Positions 54,507 through 63,045 of a stretch of DNA of 64,000 bases are shown here, one piece after another; the first letter of the stretch is position 1, and every line of letters starts with the position of its first letter. Location of the stretch: positions 1 through 64,000 of the forward strand of contig JAIQFH010000004.1 of assembly GCA_020073385.1 (NCBI GenBank). The letters are read 5' to 3'. Source of the DNA: Terriglobia bacterium (GTDB taxonomy: Bacteria > Acidobacteriota > Terriglobia > Terriglobales > Acidobacteriaceae). The position numbers and the translations under genes are program-made. Under the pieces are notes generated by a model. That model saw nothing but the letters and a program-made list of their open reading frames with translations. It did not search any database and was not told where the DNA came from.

Positions 54507-57500
54507 ATGAAATTCGCGCTTTGCTCGCCAACGCAGTTCTCTTCTGGATTCTTCTCCCGAGTGGCAGATTTGCAGCGGATTGGCTCTATCCTGTTGATTT
54601 CGGGTTTTTTGTTTCTGCCGCTGGCGGCGGAAGCTGGCCTCCCTCGGGCTGCAATCTCGATTCCGACGGACCAGAACCTGGCCGCGGGCATAAAGGCGAC
54701 CCAACAGTGTGAGTCCCCGGGCAAAGTGATCGTGCTGCCGCCGCTGTCTCTCGATTTCGCGAGTGGTGGAAGTGCGGCCAGCCTTATCGAGGAGCAGGCA
54801 CAGGCCGTCCAGAGCATGCCCGAGGGGTCCGAGGTTTCGCTGCATGTGGTAGTGGGGGCTGGTTCTCTTGCTGCCCATGATTCCGAGCAACAGATTAACG
54901 AGAGGGTGGGGGCATTCCTGAAATCAATGCCGCTGTCGGCGGCTGCGGTGCGCGGACTGATTGTGGAAATCAAGGAGCCGCTGACGGCTCCCGACCTATT
55001 CGCGTTCGGGCTGGTGCGCCTGACGCTGGGCGCCAAAGCCAGCAACGCCGGCTTGCGTGTTGCGTTTGTGTTCCCGCCCGGGTTTGTCAGCCAGCATGGC
55101 GATATTGTCAAACGGCTTGCGACCTACTCCGATCTGCTGGGAACGACCTACTCAGAAGGCTGGCGCGAGGACGCGGCGTGGATTGCAGAGCAGGCGCTGA
55201 ACAAGCCCCTCGTCCTCAAGTTAGACGCTGCAGCATCGGCGACGACATCGCGGTTTGTGACCGCGATGCTCGAGGCAAGCGGTACTTCCGTCGAAATCGT
55301 ATGGTCAGATCCGCCTGACGCCAAGGCCGCCAACGCCGTGTGCACAGTGAACAGCTTCTTGACGCATTACATCACCGGCAACGTGTTCGCAGCGGATTCC
55401 ACGGTCTCGCCGTTCACGGTTGCAGTGGAGGGCGCGGGGAGCAGCGAGAACCGGTCGTTCGGCAGCGGGCCGTCGGATCTGGTGATCGTGGTGCACGCGA
55501 ACGGAAGCCCCGACTCCCCGAAGACAGTCAGGCTGCAGGGTACTAAGTCAGGGCCATTCGAGATCAAGTGGTACGACCCCGTCACCGGAGCGCCGCTTCC
55601 CGCGGGCGAAGTCACGAAGACGGATAAGGGAATCGCGCAGACATGTGCTTGCACCAGCGAGTACGCTTTGATTTCCGTCCATAGGCAAAGTGAGAACGAT
55701 CAGACGCTGTACAACACGGTAGAGGTTAAGGGCGGAATCGAGCTGAAAGTCGAAGAGATAGTTGCTCGCTGGCAGCAGAACCGGGAAGCGCAGAAACAGA
55801 AGCTGGAAACCTATATGGCCTCCAGCTTTATGAGCCTGCACTTTGAAAACACCAATTTGGGACCAGGGTTCGACGTCTCGACGCAACTCAAGGTGTTTTT
55901 CAGTCGCGAGGGCCAGATGGAAATGGCCCAAAAAGCGTTTTACGTCAACGGCGTGAAGTTCGGCAAGAACCATGAATTTCCGCTGCCGCAAATCGAGCCG
56001 GAAAAGGTGCTGACCCAGCCCCTCGAATTGAAGCTCAATGAACGTTATGTCTACAAACTGCTGGGCACGGAAAAAATCGACGGCGCGATGTGTTTTGTGA
56101 TCGGAGTCGAGCCCAAGGTGGTGGACGAGGCGCTGTACAGCGGCAAAGTGTGGATCGACGGCACTACTTTCCGCGAGGTGAGACAGTACCTGACGCAACG
56201 CGGTGCCAAGAACAACGTGCTAGTGAATGTCGAGACCCAGGATTTCGAATTGGTCGGTGACGCCAAGGGCACTCAGTTCAACTTGTTGCGATCCATCACG
56301 GCACAGCAGTTGCTGAATGCGGCCGGACGCGATTTTGTGTTGCAGCGGAAGGTGCAGTTCTCGAACTACGTGATCAACGCTCCCGATTTCAGTGCCACCC
56401 TCGCAGCTGAACGTAGTTCGGACGATCCAATGTTCCGCGACACCGACCAGGGACTGCGGTCGCTGAGAAAAAAAGGCGACGAGCGCGTTCTAGTAGAGAG
56501 CAGTGTGAAGCGCATACGGTCTCTGATTGGCGGGGCGATGTATGAAGGCACGTTTAACTTTCCGATTCCGTTTCTCGGCATCAGCATTGCAGATTTCGAT
56601 TTTCGTCACACCGGCGCACAGCTTTCAACCTTCTTTGCCGGGCCCATCCTTTTGACCGACCTCTCGAAGCAGTACCGGCCCAAGTTTCGCCTGGCGCTGG
56701 ATTTGTCACTGAACGGTCTGCCCGGCGAAAACCGCGTGTATAGCGGCAACACGGAACTGGTGCAAGGGCAAGTGTGGACATGGGAGCAGACCACCGGACT
56801 GCGAGCTTCCTGGCAAGCCACTACCCATCTCAGCGTGACGGCCGCGGGTTACTTCGCGTACGACAACTTCCTCAGGACCAGCCAGGCGGACGAGCAATAC
56901 CAACTGCCGCGCAATGGCTTGACCGTGCTTCCGGGTCTCGAAATAAAGTACAGCCGCAAGGGATATGTGTTCGATGCACAAGGGACACGTGGTGAACGCA
57001 TCAACTGGAGGCCGTTCGGATGTGCGTCACTGAATCCGCCTCCTGATGGATGTGGTTCTACATTGGCGAACCCTCCGCCGCAAGACAGCTTACTGTTCAG
57101 GCCTCCACAGAGGGCATACACGCTCTACAACGCCCGCTTTAACAAGGATTACTACATAGGAAAGTTCACCAAGGGCGGATGGGATCTGTCCTACTATGGT
57201 GGAAATCAGCTGGATCGTTTCTCCCGATACTTTCCGTCGTTTCTTTCCACGCCGCGCATGCATGGAATTCCCGGCGGCACAGATTCTTTTGACGCCATCG
57301 CCATGGCGAACGTGCACTACGGTTTCAATGTGATGGAACTGATGAAGGTGGACGGGATGTACAGCTACGCACGCGCGCGCAACCTGGACGAGTCCTTCAA
57401 GTTCCGCAAGTTTGACGGCTTCGAGGTGAACTTCAATACGCCGGGTCCTCTGGGCATCCTGATGCAGGGCACAATTTCCTACGCGCTGAACGGGAATATT

Positions 57501-57557
57501 CCACGCTACAACTCGCGCTGGGGAGCTTATGTCTTGATCTTCAAGCCGTTGAAGTGA
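54507..57557 (+). CDS. Large exported protein with LolA-like middle and predicted outer-membrane beta-barrel
   Basis: About 1016 residues from ATG 54507 (GTG 54459 is an alternative). Signal peptide around residues 22-44 (IGSILLISGFLFLPLAAEAG). Residues ~60-420 are a TIM-barrel-like or glycosidase-like region of unknown class ending in a beta sandwich (FEIKWYDPVTGAPLPAGEVT). Residues ~440-640 look like a lipoprotein-sorting/LolA-type domain (LLGTEKIDGAMCFVIGVEPK, SGKVWIDGTTFREVRQYLTQ). The C-terminal ~350 residues alternate hydrophobic and aromatic strands (RPKFRLALDLSLNGLPGENR, YFAYDNFLR, GWDLSYYGGNQLDRFSRYF) and end in SRWGAYVLIFKPLK, consistent with a beta-barrel. It sits between the MMPL exporter and the ketoreductase, so receipt of the exported product at the outer membrane is a reasonable inference. 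Confidence 0.7.
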   Translation: MKFALCSPTQFSSGFFSRVADLQRIGSILLISGFLFLPLAAEAGLPRAAISIPTDQNLAAGIKATQQCESPGKVIVLPPLSLDFASGGSAASLIEEQAQAVQSMPEGSEVSLHVVVGAGSLAAHDSEQQINERVGAFLKSMPLSAAAVRGLIVEIKEPLTAPDLFAFGLVRLTLGAKASNAGLRVAFVFPPGFVSQHGDIVKRLATYSDLLGTTYSEGWREDAAWIAEQALNKPLVLKLDAAASATTSRFVTAMLEASGTSVEIVWSDPPDAKAANAVCTVNSFLTHYITGNVFAADSTVSPFTVAVEGAGSSENRSFGSGPSDLVIVVHANGSPDSPKTVRLQGTKSGPFEIKWYDPVTGAPLPAGEVTKTDKGIAQTCACTSEYALISVHRQSENDQTLYNTVEVKGGIELKVEEIVARWQQNREAQKQKLETYMASSFMSLHFENTNLGPGFDVSTQLKVFFSREGQMEMAQKAFYVNGVKFGKNHEFPLPQIEPEKVLTQPLELKLNERYVYKLLGTEKIDGAMCFVIGVEPKVVDEALYSGKVWIDGTTFREVRQYLTQRGAKNNVLVNVETQDFELVGDAKGTQFNLLRSITAQQLLNAAGRDFVLQRKVQFSNYVINAPDFSATLAAERSSDDPMFRDTDQGLRSLRKKGDERVLVESSVKRIRSLIGGAMYEGTFNFPIPFLGISIADFDFRHTGAQLSTFFAGPILLTDLSKQYRPKFRLALDLSLNGLPGENRVYSGNTELVQGQVWTWEQTTGLRASWQATTHLSVTAAGYFAYDNFLRTSQADEQYQLPRNGLTVLPGLEIKYSRKGYVFDAQGTRGERINWRPFGCASLNPPPDGCGSTLANPPPQDSLLFRPPQRAYTLYNARFNKDYYIGKFTKGGWDLSYYGGNQLDRFSRYFPSFLSTPRMHGIPGGTDSFDAIAMANVHYGFNVMELMKVDGMYSYARARNLDESFKFRKFDGFEVNFNTPGPLGILMQGTISYALNGNIPRYNSRWGAYVLIFKPLK

Positions 57558-57566
57558 TTCGAGCAT

Positions 57567-58340
57567 ATGGCTGAAACGCGCCTGGAAGATCAGACTGAAG
57601 ACCGAGTCAAACCGAAGACGGCTCTGGTGACCGGTGGCTCGGGGATTATAGGGGCAGCCATCGCGGAAGCATTGGGACGGGCTGGGTTCCGCGTAGTTGT
57701 GCACTATCATCACGGGGAAGAGTTAGCGGCCGGGGTAGTCGATCGAATCGTGGTTGGCGGCGGACAGGCGCTGGCGGTGGAAGCCGATGTCTCCCAGCAA
57801 TCGAGCGTAACGGCCATGTTCGAGCGGATCGAGCGAGAATACGGTCCTGTCGATTATCTAATAAACAACGCTGGCATCAACCGGGATGTCCTGCTGGCTT
57901 TCATGTCGGAAGAGCAGTGGGATGAGGTGATCGACACCAATCTTCGCGGCACATATTTGTGTTCGCGTCTAGCCGTGCCGGGCATGATGCGTCGGGGAAG
58001 CGGGGCGATTTGCAATATCGTGTCGCCCAGCGGAGTTCGCGGCCAGGCCGGTCAGTGCAATTATTCGGCTTCCAAAGGCGGCATTATTGCCTTCACTAAA
58101 GCGCTCGCGCGCGAGATGGGGCAATTCCATATCCGAGTCAATGCCGTCTGTCCAGGCGTGGTTCCAAGCCCCATGTCTGCCAAGTACATACAGAAGGAAG
58201 AGAAACGACTACTTTCTGAAATTCCTTTGGGCCGCTTTGGCATGCCCGAAGAAGTGGCGCCGCTGGTAGTGTTTCTGGGATCTCGGGAGGCAAGCTACAT
58301 TACCGGACAGGTGATCGGAGTTGATGGAGGACTTCAATAG
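57567..58340 (+). CDS. 3-oxoacyl-ACP reductase (FabG-like)
   Basis: A 257-residue short-chain dehydrogenase. TGGSGIIG (residues 22-29), NNAGINRD, catalytic Ser in NIVSPSGVRG and YSASKGG, and GQVIGVDGG at the C-terminus. It reduces 3-ketoacyl-ACP with NADPH, the ApeQ-type role in aryl-polyene clusters. Nine bases after the outer-membrane protein gene. Confidence 0.93.
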   Translation: MAETRLEDQTEDRVKPKTALVTGGSGIIGAAIAEALGRAGFRVVVHYHHGEELAAGVVDRIVVGGGQALAVEADVSQQSSVTAMFERIEREYGPVDYLINNAGINRDVLLAFMSEEQWDEVIDTNLRGTYLCSRLAVPGMMRRGSGAICNIVSPSGVRGQAGQCNYSASKGGIIAFTKALAREMGQFHIRVNAVCPGVVPSPMSAKYIQKEEKRLLSEIPLGRFGMPEEVAPLVVFLGSREASYITGQVIGVDGGLQ

Positions 58341-58483
58341 AGCGGCTTTTCCAGTTGGATTTGGATGGGGTTGGCTTAACAGACAGTGGAAAGACAAGTT
58401 GGTGCACTCGATTCCGGCGCGCCGGTTCACTGTGATGAATGAGCGACCCCTCAGGGCTGTGCTATACTCCGCCAATAAGCATT

Positions 58484-58750
58484 ATGCCAACCGTCAAGGA
58501 ACAACTTAAGCCCATTATATTGAAGAGTTTGCGGATTACGGATATGACTCCGGAGGATCTGCGCGACGATCAGCCACTGCTCGGTGGGGAACTGGAAATC
58601 GATTCCGTCGATATCCTTCAACTCGTGCTTGAGATTGAGAGGCACTTCGGTATCAAACTGGTGGAGGCTAACTTCGACCAGAAACACTTTGAGAGTCTCA
58701 ACACCTTGGCGTCGATCATCGAATCCAAAGTGGCTGCAGTTAGGACCTGA
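58484..58750 (+). CDS. Acyl carrier protein
   Basis: An 88-residue acidic helical protein with the phosphopantetheine site LEIDSVDIL (Ser near residue 39). Start ATG at 58484; the frame stays open upstream but that part is not ACP-like. Stand-alone carrier for chain assembly by the neighbouring KS, KR and dehydratase. Confidence 0.9.
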   Translation: MPTVKEQLKPIILKSLRITDMTPEDLRDDQPLLGGELEIDSVDILQLVLEIERHFGIKLVEANFDQKHFESLNTLASIIESKVAAVRT

Positions 58751-58867
58751 TCCAACAATCCCTCCGTTGGTAAATCTCAAGTTCTTCAAGAACAACATGA
58801 TGTATAGCATTGTGCTTGAGTACCAGGGCGGTCTTGAGCGGAGCCACTTTATGACGGCAGGCGGAAA

Positions 58868-59782
58868 TTGACGCGTTGGTACGAGCACCGTTTTCACAAC
58901 ATCACCGCGCAGCGAATTATATTTGTCATCATTCCGAGGGTGCCGCGGCTCCTTCATCCGCCCATTGCGGTGATCACGGCGCTGGTCTTCTTCATCATGC
59001 TTAAGCGGGAGCGGCGAGCAGTCGCCGGAAATCTGCGTCGGGTCACGGGTAAACGCGGGCTTGCGTTGCAATGGAAGGTTTATTGGGTGTTCTATTCGTT
59101 CTGCGATCTCATGGTTTCCTATTGCTATGTGCCTCAGGCCTCACACTCTGAACTGCTTGCCATGTTGGTGGACCCGGAGCGCGGCGGCGCGAAGATCGAC
59201 CAATGCCTGGCCGCGGGCAATGGGCTGATTGTGTGGACGGCGCATGTGGGGAACTGGGAATTTGCCTCACGTCTTCTGGAGATGCACGGCCGGCCCGTCA
59301 ACGTAGCGCGGGTGGTCGAAGACAACCCTGCAGAAATCAGCCTGCGGAATCTGATGGCCAGCGAACGGCTCAAAATTGTGGATCTCAGAAACGGCGCGCA
59401 GGCCACGATCGAACTGTTACAGGCCCTGCGCCAAAACGAGATCGTAGCAATGCAGGGAGACCGCGTCTATCAGCGTCACAGCGCCGAAGTCCCGTTTTTT
59501 TCAGAACTGACTCCCTTTCCTCTGGGTCCCTTCCTGCTTTCGCAGGTCTCGGGCGCGCCGGTGCTACCAGGCTTCGTGGTTCGTCAAGGTTGGTTGCGAT
59601 ACCGCGCTTTGATGGGCGATCCGATCCAGCCAGTTGCAGCGCCGGCCGCATCCGGAGAGGCGGACTCCGGCTTGCAGGAAGCAGTGTGCGAGGCCGTGCG
59701 CTTCCTGGAAAAAACGTTGATGACCCATTACGATCAATGGATGAATTTCTTTGATTTTTGGCCGGTTACCTCCCGTGACTGA
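58868..59782 (+). CDS. LPLAT/LpxL-like acyltransferase
   Basis: A 304-residue lysophospholipid acyltransferase-type protein with an N-terminal hydrophobic helix (RLLHPPIAVITALVFFIMLK). The active-site motif HX4E is in WTAHVGNWEFAS near residue 124, the arrangement of LpxL/HtrB, followed by MQGDRVYQRHSAEVPF near 195. It likely attaches the ACP-bound chain to a lipid or glycolipid acceptor; aryl-polyene clusters carry such an acyltransferase. Start TTG at 58868. Its end overlaps the KS gene by eight bases. Confidence 0.85.
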   Translation: MTRWYEHRFHNITAQRIIFVIIPRVPRLLHPPIAVITALVFFIMLKRERRAVAGNLRRVTGKRGLALQWKVYWVFYSFCDLMVSYCYVPQASHSELLAMLVDPERGGAKIDQCLAAGNGLIVWTAHVGNWEFASRLLEMHGRPVNVARVVEDNPAEISLRNLMASERLKIVDLRNGAQATIELLQALRQNEIVAMQGDRVYQRHSAEVPFFSELTPFPLGPFLLSQVSGAPVLPGFVVRQGWLRYRALMGDPIQPVAAPAASGEADSGLQEAVCEAVRFLEKTLMTHYDQWMNFFDFWPVTSRD

Positions 59783-60995
59783 TTCCCGGAAAACCATTGT
59801 CGTCACGGGTATCGGTGTTGTTAGTCCCTATGGGATCGGCGTCGACTGCCTGCAAGCAGGCATGTTATCGGGAAAGTGCTGTCTAGCGCCCACGAAGGAT
59901 TTGTATCCCGGTTTCGAAGGAAGCACGGCCCAGGTCAGCGGATTGCTTCCTCTGGAAAGTAAATCCGGCCCTCGATATTCCCGCAGCGACCGACTCGCGA
60001 TGGTGGCGGCTCGAGACGCGGTAGGGAATCTCGACTGCGAGAGCACTGCCCTCCGGAGGAGTGGAGTTTTGATGGCCAGCACGGTCGCGGGCTTGAGCGA
60101 GATCGATCCGGAGATCAGTGAGGATCCGGCTGCCTGGTATAAGAGTGGCGGTCTGGCGAGGGCAGCTTCCTATCCCGCAGCGCGCGTTGCCGACGCGGTG
60201 GGAGAGTATTTGGGCGTCCGCGGACCACGCTGCGCTATTTCTGCGGCGTGTGCTTCGAGCGCGATGGCGATCGCGCTCGCGGCCAACATGCTTCTCGACG
60301 GAACGGTGTCCATGATGTTGGCGGGAGGCAGTGACGCACTGTGTCCGTTCACACTCAGTGGGTTCAACTCGCTGCAGGCATTGGACCCAGACCCCTGTCG
60401 TCCCTTTGACCGGAATCGCAAGGGATTGAACCTTGGGGAAGGAGCCGCCGTGCTTGTGCTGGAAACGCTCGAGCGGGCTGAGGCTCGCCATGCCAACGTT
60501 CTTGCCGTGTTGCGGGGATGGGCCATGACGAACGACGCATTTCACTCCACCGCTCCACAGACACAGGGGAAGGGCCTGGCGGGGTGCATGCGCCTTGCTA
60601 TGGAAATGGCGGAGGTCGGCGGCGACGATATCGGCTATGTGAATGCCCATGGCACGGGTACGCCTCTGAACGATGTGGCAGAGACTAACGCGTACGACAG
60701 TGTCTTCCGCGAACGAAAACGTCCGATTCCCGTTTCTTCGACAAAGTCTTATTTCGGACACTGCCTGGGCGCCGCTGGGGCGTTGGAGGCGACCATCACG
60801 ATCATCGCGGTTTGCTGCGGCGCGCTGTTGCCGACGCTACGGTTGACAGATCCCATCGAGAGCCCGAGTGTCGATTGGCTCAGGGGAAAAGTTGTTTCCC
60901 AGGAGGTGCCGCTGGCAATGTCGGTTTCGGCTGGGTTTGGTGGGAGCAACGCGGCGCTCATATTCGAACATGGCGAGTTCGGGAGTGAACGCTGA
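59775..60995 (+). CDS. Beta-ketoacyl-ACP synthase (catalytic KS)
   Basis: About 406 residues from GTG 59775 (VTDSRKTIVVTGIG); TTG 59751 is an alternative. The Cys-His-His triad is complete: ISAACASSAMA, VNAHGTGTPLND and SYFGHCLGAAGA. Typical FabF/KAS II length and order, including the early VVTGIGVVSPYG. It condenses malonyl-ACP with the growing chain. The next gene overlaps by one base and encodes a KS-like protein lacking the catalytic Cys, suggesting a KS-CLF heterodimer. Confidence 0.93.
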   Translation: MTDSRKTIVVTGIGVVSPYGIGVDCLQAGMLSGKCCLAPTKDLYPGFEGSTAQVSGLLPLESKSGPRYSRSDRLAMVAARDAVGNLDCESTALRRSGVLMASTVAGLSEIDPEISEDPAAWYKSGGLARAASYPAARVADAVGEYLGVRGPRCAISAACASSAMAIALAANMLLDGTVSMMLAGGSDALCPFTLSGFNSLQALDPDPCRPFDRNRKGLNLGEGAAVLVLETLERAEARHANVLAVLRGWAMTNDAFHSTAPQTQGKGLAGCMRLAMEMAEVGGDDIGYVNAHGTGTPLNDVAETNAYDSVFRERKRPIPVSSTKSYFGHCLGAAGALEATITIIAVCCGALLPTLRLTDPIESPSVDWLRGKVVSQEVPLAMSVSAGFGGSNAALIFEHGEFGSER

Positions 60996-62044
60996 TGACC
61001 CCGAATTTGACAGCTATTACGGGCATCGGTTCTGTGAGTCCCTATGGCCCGTTCGCCGGACTGATCCCACGATGCGTGTTGGAGCCCGATCCAATCAGCG
61101 CATGGCCAACTCCCGGACTGCGGCGAGCATTTTTGGTCAAGCCATTTCGTCCTGCGAGCGTAGTGCCGGGTTTGAAAACGAGGCGTCTGGATCGCTTGTC
61201 GGCGTGGGCCCTGGTGGCTTCTTCACTGGCCATTCAGGATGCCGGGATCGACTTGGACCAGGAAGACCGTTCCCGGGTTGCTGTCGTGTTCGGTACTGGT
61301 TTGGGCTGCGCTGAACTCACGGAAGCCTTCTTCCATAGCGCCGTCACACATGGCTGGTCCGGGACCGACCCCAGTCCCTTCCCGGAAGGTCTCGCCAACG
61401 CTCCAGCAAGTCATGTGGCTTTATGGCATGAAGTGCGAGGGCCCAACATTACGATCGGCTGCAAGGGCTTTGCTGGCGAGAGCGCGTTGATCCAAGCGGC
61501 TTCGCTGCTGCGCCATGGGCAGGCGGATTTGGCCATTGTGCTTGCCGGTGATACACTCACGCGCGCCGTATACGAATGGTACGAGGCGGCAGGTCTATTG
61601 TCGCCAGCCTGCTTTAACACCGAGCCTCTGACGAATGACAGCGGGTTTGTGCCGAGCGAAGGGGTGGCGGCGTTGGTACTGGAACCAACCGGTCGCCGGA
61701 AGGTGCGCACCTATGGCCATTTCAGTTCAGGGCGATGGTCGGCCGACGGAGAAGCGGTGGAGACGATTCGTCAGTTGCTGGGCGGCTCCGTCCCGAGTGT
61801 CACCATTTGTGCTGGTAATGGTGCGCCTTGCGCTACCGGCCATACATCTGCATTGGCCGGCGAAATTTCCGGAACGAGCGCGGCCATCATCCCGGCTCAG
61901 GCCGTTGCCGCTGGTCTTACCGATGCCGGTGCTCTTTTGCATTTAATCCTGGCGTTGGGCAGCCAGCCGCCCAGCGGAAAGGCGCTGTTGTTAGGAACAT
62001 CCGGCGAAAATAGTTTTGCAGCGCTTTTGCTGGAGTTGCCTTGA
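60995..62044 (+). CDS. KS-like protein without the catalytic Cys (CLF-like)
   Basis: A 349-residue KAS II-fold protein (ITGIGSVSPYG at the start). Where the catalytic Cys sits in normal KS, the ungapped alignment of GPNITIGCKGFAGESAL puts Gly; a Cys occurs two residues earlier. The first His motif (NAHGTGT) is replaced by CAGNGAP, and the Lys before the second His (GHTSALAG) is missing. It is also about 60 residues shorter. By analogy with type II PKS and aryl-polyene systems (ApeC), this is likely a chain-length-factor partner of the preceding KS. Start ATG at 60995 overlaps its stop codon. Confidence 0.8.
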   Translation: MTPNLTAITGIGSVSPYGPFAGLIPRCVLEPDPISAWPTPGLRRAFLVKPFRPASVVPGLKTRRLDRLSAWALVASSLAIQDAGIDLDQEDRSRVAVVFGTGLGCAELTEAFFHSAVTHGWSGTDPSPFPEGLANAPASHVALWHEVRGPNITIGCKGFAGESALIQAASLLRHGQADLAIVLAGDTLTRAVYEWYEAAGLLSPACFNTEPLTNDSGFVPSEGVAALVLEPTGRRKVRTYGHFSSGRWSADGEAVETIRQLLGGSVPSVTICAGNGAPCATGHTSALAGEISGTSAAIIPAQAVAAGLTDAGALLHLILALGSQPPSGKALLLGTSGENSFAALLLELP

Positions 62045-62046
62045 AT

Positions 62047-63045
62047 ATGAATGTGCGAATTGCGGCCGCGGCGTTCAGTGTTCCGCCCGAAGAGGAGAGC
62101 GTCGAAACGGTCTTGGAGCGGGAACGAGATCGGGTGGAGACGACGCTCGCTCCGTTGAGCCCGAAGGCGCGACAAAGGGCCACAGAGGGTCTCGGATTGA
62201 GCCGCGTCCGGGTGTGCGGAAGCAAGCAACCTTATGATTTGGTTCTCGAAGCCGCTTCAGCGGCAATGACCGAGGCCGGGATTATGGGGCAGGATATCGA
62301 TCTCATCCTGGATTACAGCACGTTCCCTGGAGAGAGCTCGCAGTATTTTTCCTTCGCCCACAAACTCAGCGACGAACTCGGGGCGGAAACTTCACTCAAC
62401 TTAAGTTTCAAGTCCGGCGGTTGCGCAGCGCTTCACCTCGCGATCAAGACTGCGCTGGGTTGGATGAGTACCGATGAAAACATTCAAACCGCGCTGCTGG
62501 TAACGGGAGACACCGCGCCTCACGGCAACCGCACCCTGCTTCCGGTTACCGTGCAAGGCGACGCCGCGAGTGCGGTTATTTTGAAGCGCGAAGGCGCCGA
62601 AGGACCTCTGTTGCTGAGCGTGGAAGCTATGACGCTCGGCCACCTGCACGAGGCCATTGCATTGATCAAGACCAACGGGCACCTCGAGATTAAAGTGGAT
62701 GCTGCATGCATGGAAAACGAGGTGATGCCGGTCTACTATCTGAACTTGCTGTGGGTGGTGCAAAAAGCCCTGGCAGCATCTTCCCTGAGTTTGAAAGATA
62801 TTGATCATTTCATCTATTCCAACATCAGCCATCGGGACCGTGAGGGTTTCCGCAGGATGGTGGGACTCCCCGAGGGCGGATTGCCGCCCACTCCCATGGC
62901 AGAGTATGGTCACACCTTTGCCAGCGACTTAATCATTAATTATGTGAACCTGCGGCGCGAGGGCCGAATTCGTCCGGGGCAATTGTTGCTATTTGCTTCC
63001 GCAGGGATCGGATTCACGTGGGGGGTGACGCTTGCCCGGGCCTGA
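62047..63045 (+). CDS. KAS III-like ketosynthase/acyltransferase
   Basis: About 332 residues from ATG 62047 (TTG 62041 also possible). It has the thiolase-fold organisation of FabH: the active Cys in LSFKSGGCAALHLAI near residue 121, VQGDAASAVILK, then SNISHRDREGFRRM and AEYGHTFASDLI where FabH normally has GANxRI/HQAN and NTSAA. The His in SNISHRD may take the catalytic His position. Probably starts chains or transfers an acyl group to ACP. Overlaps the next gene by 14 bases. Confidence 0.82.
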   Translation: MNVRIAAAAFSVPPEEESVETVLERERDRVETTLAPLSPKARQRATEGLGLSRVRVCGSKQPYDLVLEAASAAMTEAGIMGQDIDLILDYSTFPGESSQYFSFAHKLSDELGAETSLNLSFKSGGCAALHLAIKTALGWMSTDENIQTALLVTGDTAPHGNRTLLPVTVQGDAASAVILKREGAEGPLLLSVEAMTLGHLHEAIALIKTNGHLEIKVDAACMENEVMPVYYLNLLWVVQKALAASSLSLKDIDHFIYSNISHRDREGFRRMVGLPEGGLPPTPMAEYGHTFASDLIINYVNLRREGRIRPGQLLLFASAGIGFTWGVTLARA

